From the NCBI GenBank assembly GCA_963800215.1, contig CAWCZY010000007.1:682001-746000 (forward strand): 64,000 nt of DNA. The letters are read 5' to 3'. Positions 63,629-64,000 of this stretch are shown here, piece after piece; the first letter of the stretch is position 1, and every line of letters starts with the position of its first letter. Source of the DNA: JAJPKK01 sp963800215 (GTDB lineage Bacteria; Pseudomonadota; Alphaproteobacteria; Rhizobiales; Xanthobacteraceae). The notes beneath the pieces are model-generated. The model was not told where the DNA came from. It was given only the letters and a program-made list of their open reading frames with translations, and did not search any database. The translations under genes and the position numbers were made by a program.

Positions 63629-64000
63629 TGATGGCACATCCAATCTTCTCCTCGCTCCCGTTCCGGCGTCTGCGGTTTGCCGCAGACCAGCGCGGCACCT
63701 CCGCCGTGGAATTCGCATTGCTGCTGCCGTTGATGCTGACCATGTATTTCGGCACCATCGAGATCACCGACGCGATCAGCGCCGATCGCCAGGTGACGCT
63801 GGTCGCCAGCACGGTCGCCGAATTAACGTCGCAAGCACCTCAATCACCTCCGTTGTCCTTGGCGGATGTACAGAACATTTTGGGCAACCCTTCGCTTTCG
63901 CCGCCTGGAGGGGCCGCGGCCGCGGTGCTGGCACCATTCTCGACGTCGAACGTGAAGGTCACCCTGTCGAGCATCGTGATCGACAAGAACAGCACTGCGA
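63625..64000 (+). CDS. Second TadE/TadG-like pilus protein, cut by the window edge
   Basis: The frame starts at one of three consecutive ATGs (63625, 63628 or 63631) overlapping the TGA of the gene before (ATGA), and remains open to the end of the window (125 residues visible). It has AADQRGTSAVEFALLLPLML, the full TadE motif G-T-S-A-V-E-F-A, one membrane segment and the start of a polar outer domain (STVAELTSQAPQSPPLSLAD). Together with the previous gene it forms a tad-type pair; the next tadG-like gene is expected to the right. Confidence 0.85.
   Translation, partial: MMMAHPIFSSLPFRRLRFAADQRGTSAVEFALLLPLMLTMYFGTIEITDAISADRQVTLVASTVAELTSQAPQSPPLSLADVQNILGNPSLSPPGGAAAAVLAPFSTSNVKVTLSSIVIDKNSTA

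Noticed and set aside
1..64000. tRNA, rRNA or CRISPR array
   Set aside because: No cloverleaf, rRNA core or regularly spaced direct repeats were found by reading the sequence; a tRNA search program could still find one that I missed.

Overview
The window is GC-rich chromosomal DNA from an alphaproteobacterium, most likely a Hyphomicrobiales (Rhizobiales) member near Bradyrhizobium, Xanthobacter or Pseudolabrys. This is inferred from the block carD, fdxA, S4 RNA-binding protein, large helicase and DUF3108 protein (7.6-14.1 kb), from IalB-type, DUF3750 and DUF3096 proteins, from TadE-like pilus genes at the right edge, and from intergenic palindromes of the kind common in that group. I see no rRNA, tRNA or CRISPR array.

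Layout. 1-2.3 kb: a membrane protein cut by the window edge and a SAM methyltransferase (minus strand). 2.35-2.95 kb: a palindromic repeat holding an IS4 transposase fragment. 3-7.5 kb: ABC substrate-binding protein, small membrane protein, secreted lectin-fold protein, SNase-like protein, M48 peptidase. 7.6-14.1 kb: the conserved carD-to-DUF3108 block (minus). 14.5-17.7 kb: GDP-fucose genes gmd and fcl, then a broken Kelch protein. 17.8-25 kb: IalB, polysaccharide deacetylase and DUF3750 proteins, an intact ISAs1 element, an M28 aminopeptidase and a metallo-beta-lactamase-fold protein. 25.2-30.5 kb: a three-gene operon of a membrane-anchored twin-AAA+ ATPase, a large Sel1/TPR protein and a small membrane protein. 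31-37.3 kb: small exported proteins, a two-subunit molybdenum hydroxylase and an alpha/beta hydrolase. 37.5-40.6 kb: glpD-glpK. 40.6-44.6 kb: a minus-strand operon of a PaaK-like adenylating enzyme, ABC-2 permease, ABC ATPase and GNAT acetyltransferase. 45-55.7 kb: exported enzymes (DUF2147, MBL, VOC, alpha/beta hydrolase, NHL, serine hydrolase), an intact ISNCY-type element and purN. 55.7-58.4 kb: an IS1595-family element with 8-bp target duplications, carrying a two-gene passenger cassette and an IS5 remnant. 58.4-64 kb: acyltransferase, molybdopterin oxidoreductase, TerC-family protein and two TadE-like genes.

Two themes cut across the window. First, mobile elements sit in intergenic palindromes: ISAs1, the IS1595 element and the IS4 fragment each split such a repeat. 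Second, at least nine otherwise well-conserved genes carry single-base frameshifts, nearly all of them one base too many. This points to consensus errors in the assembly at least as much as to real gene decay, so broken genes here should be read with that in mind.

The best candidates for poorly described biology are the twin-AAA+/TPR/membrane operon, the PaaK-ABC-GNAT operon and the IS1595 passenger pair. Their functions are inferred from domains and context only.
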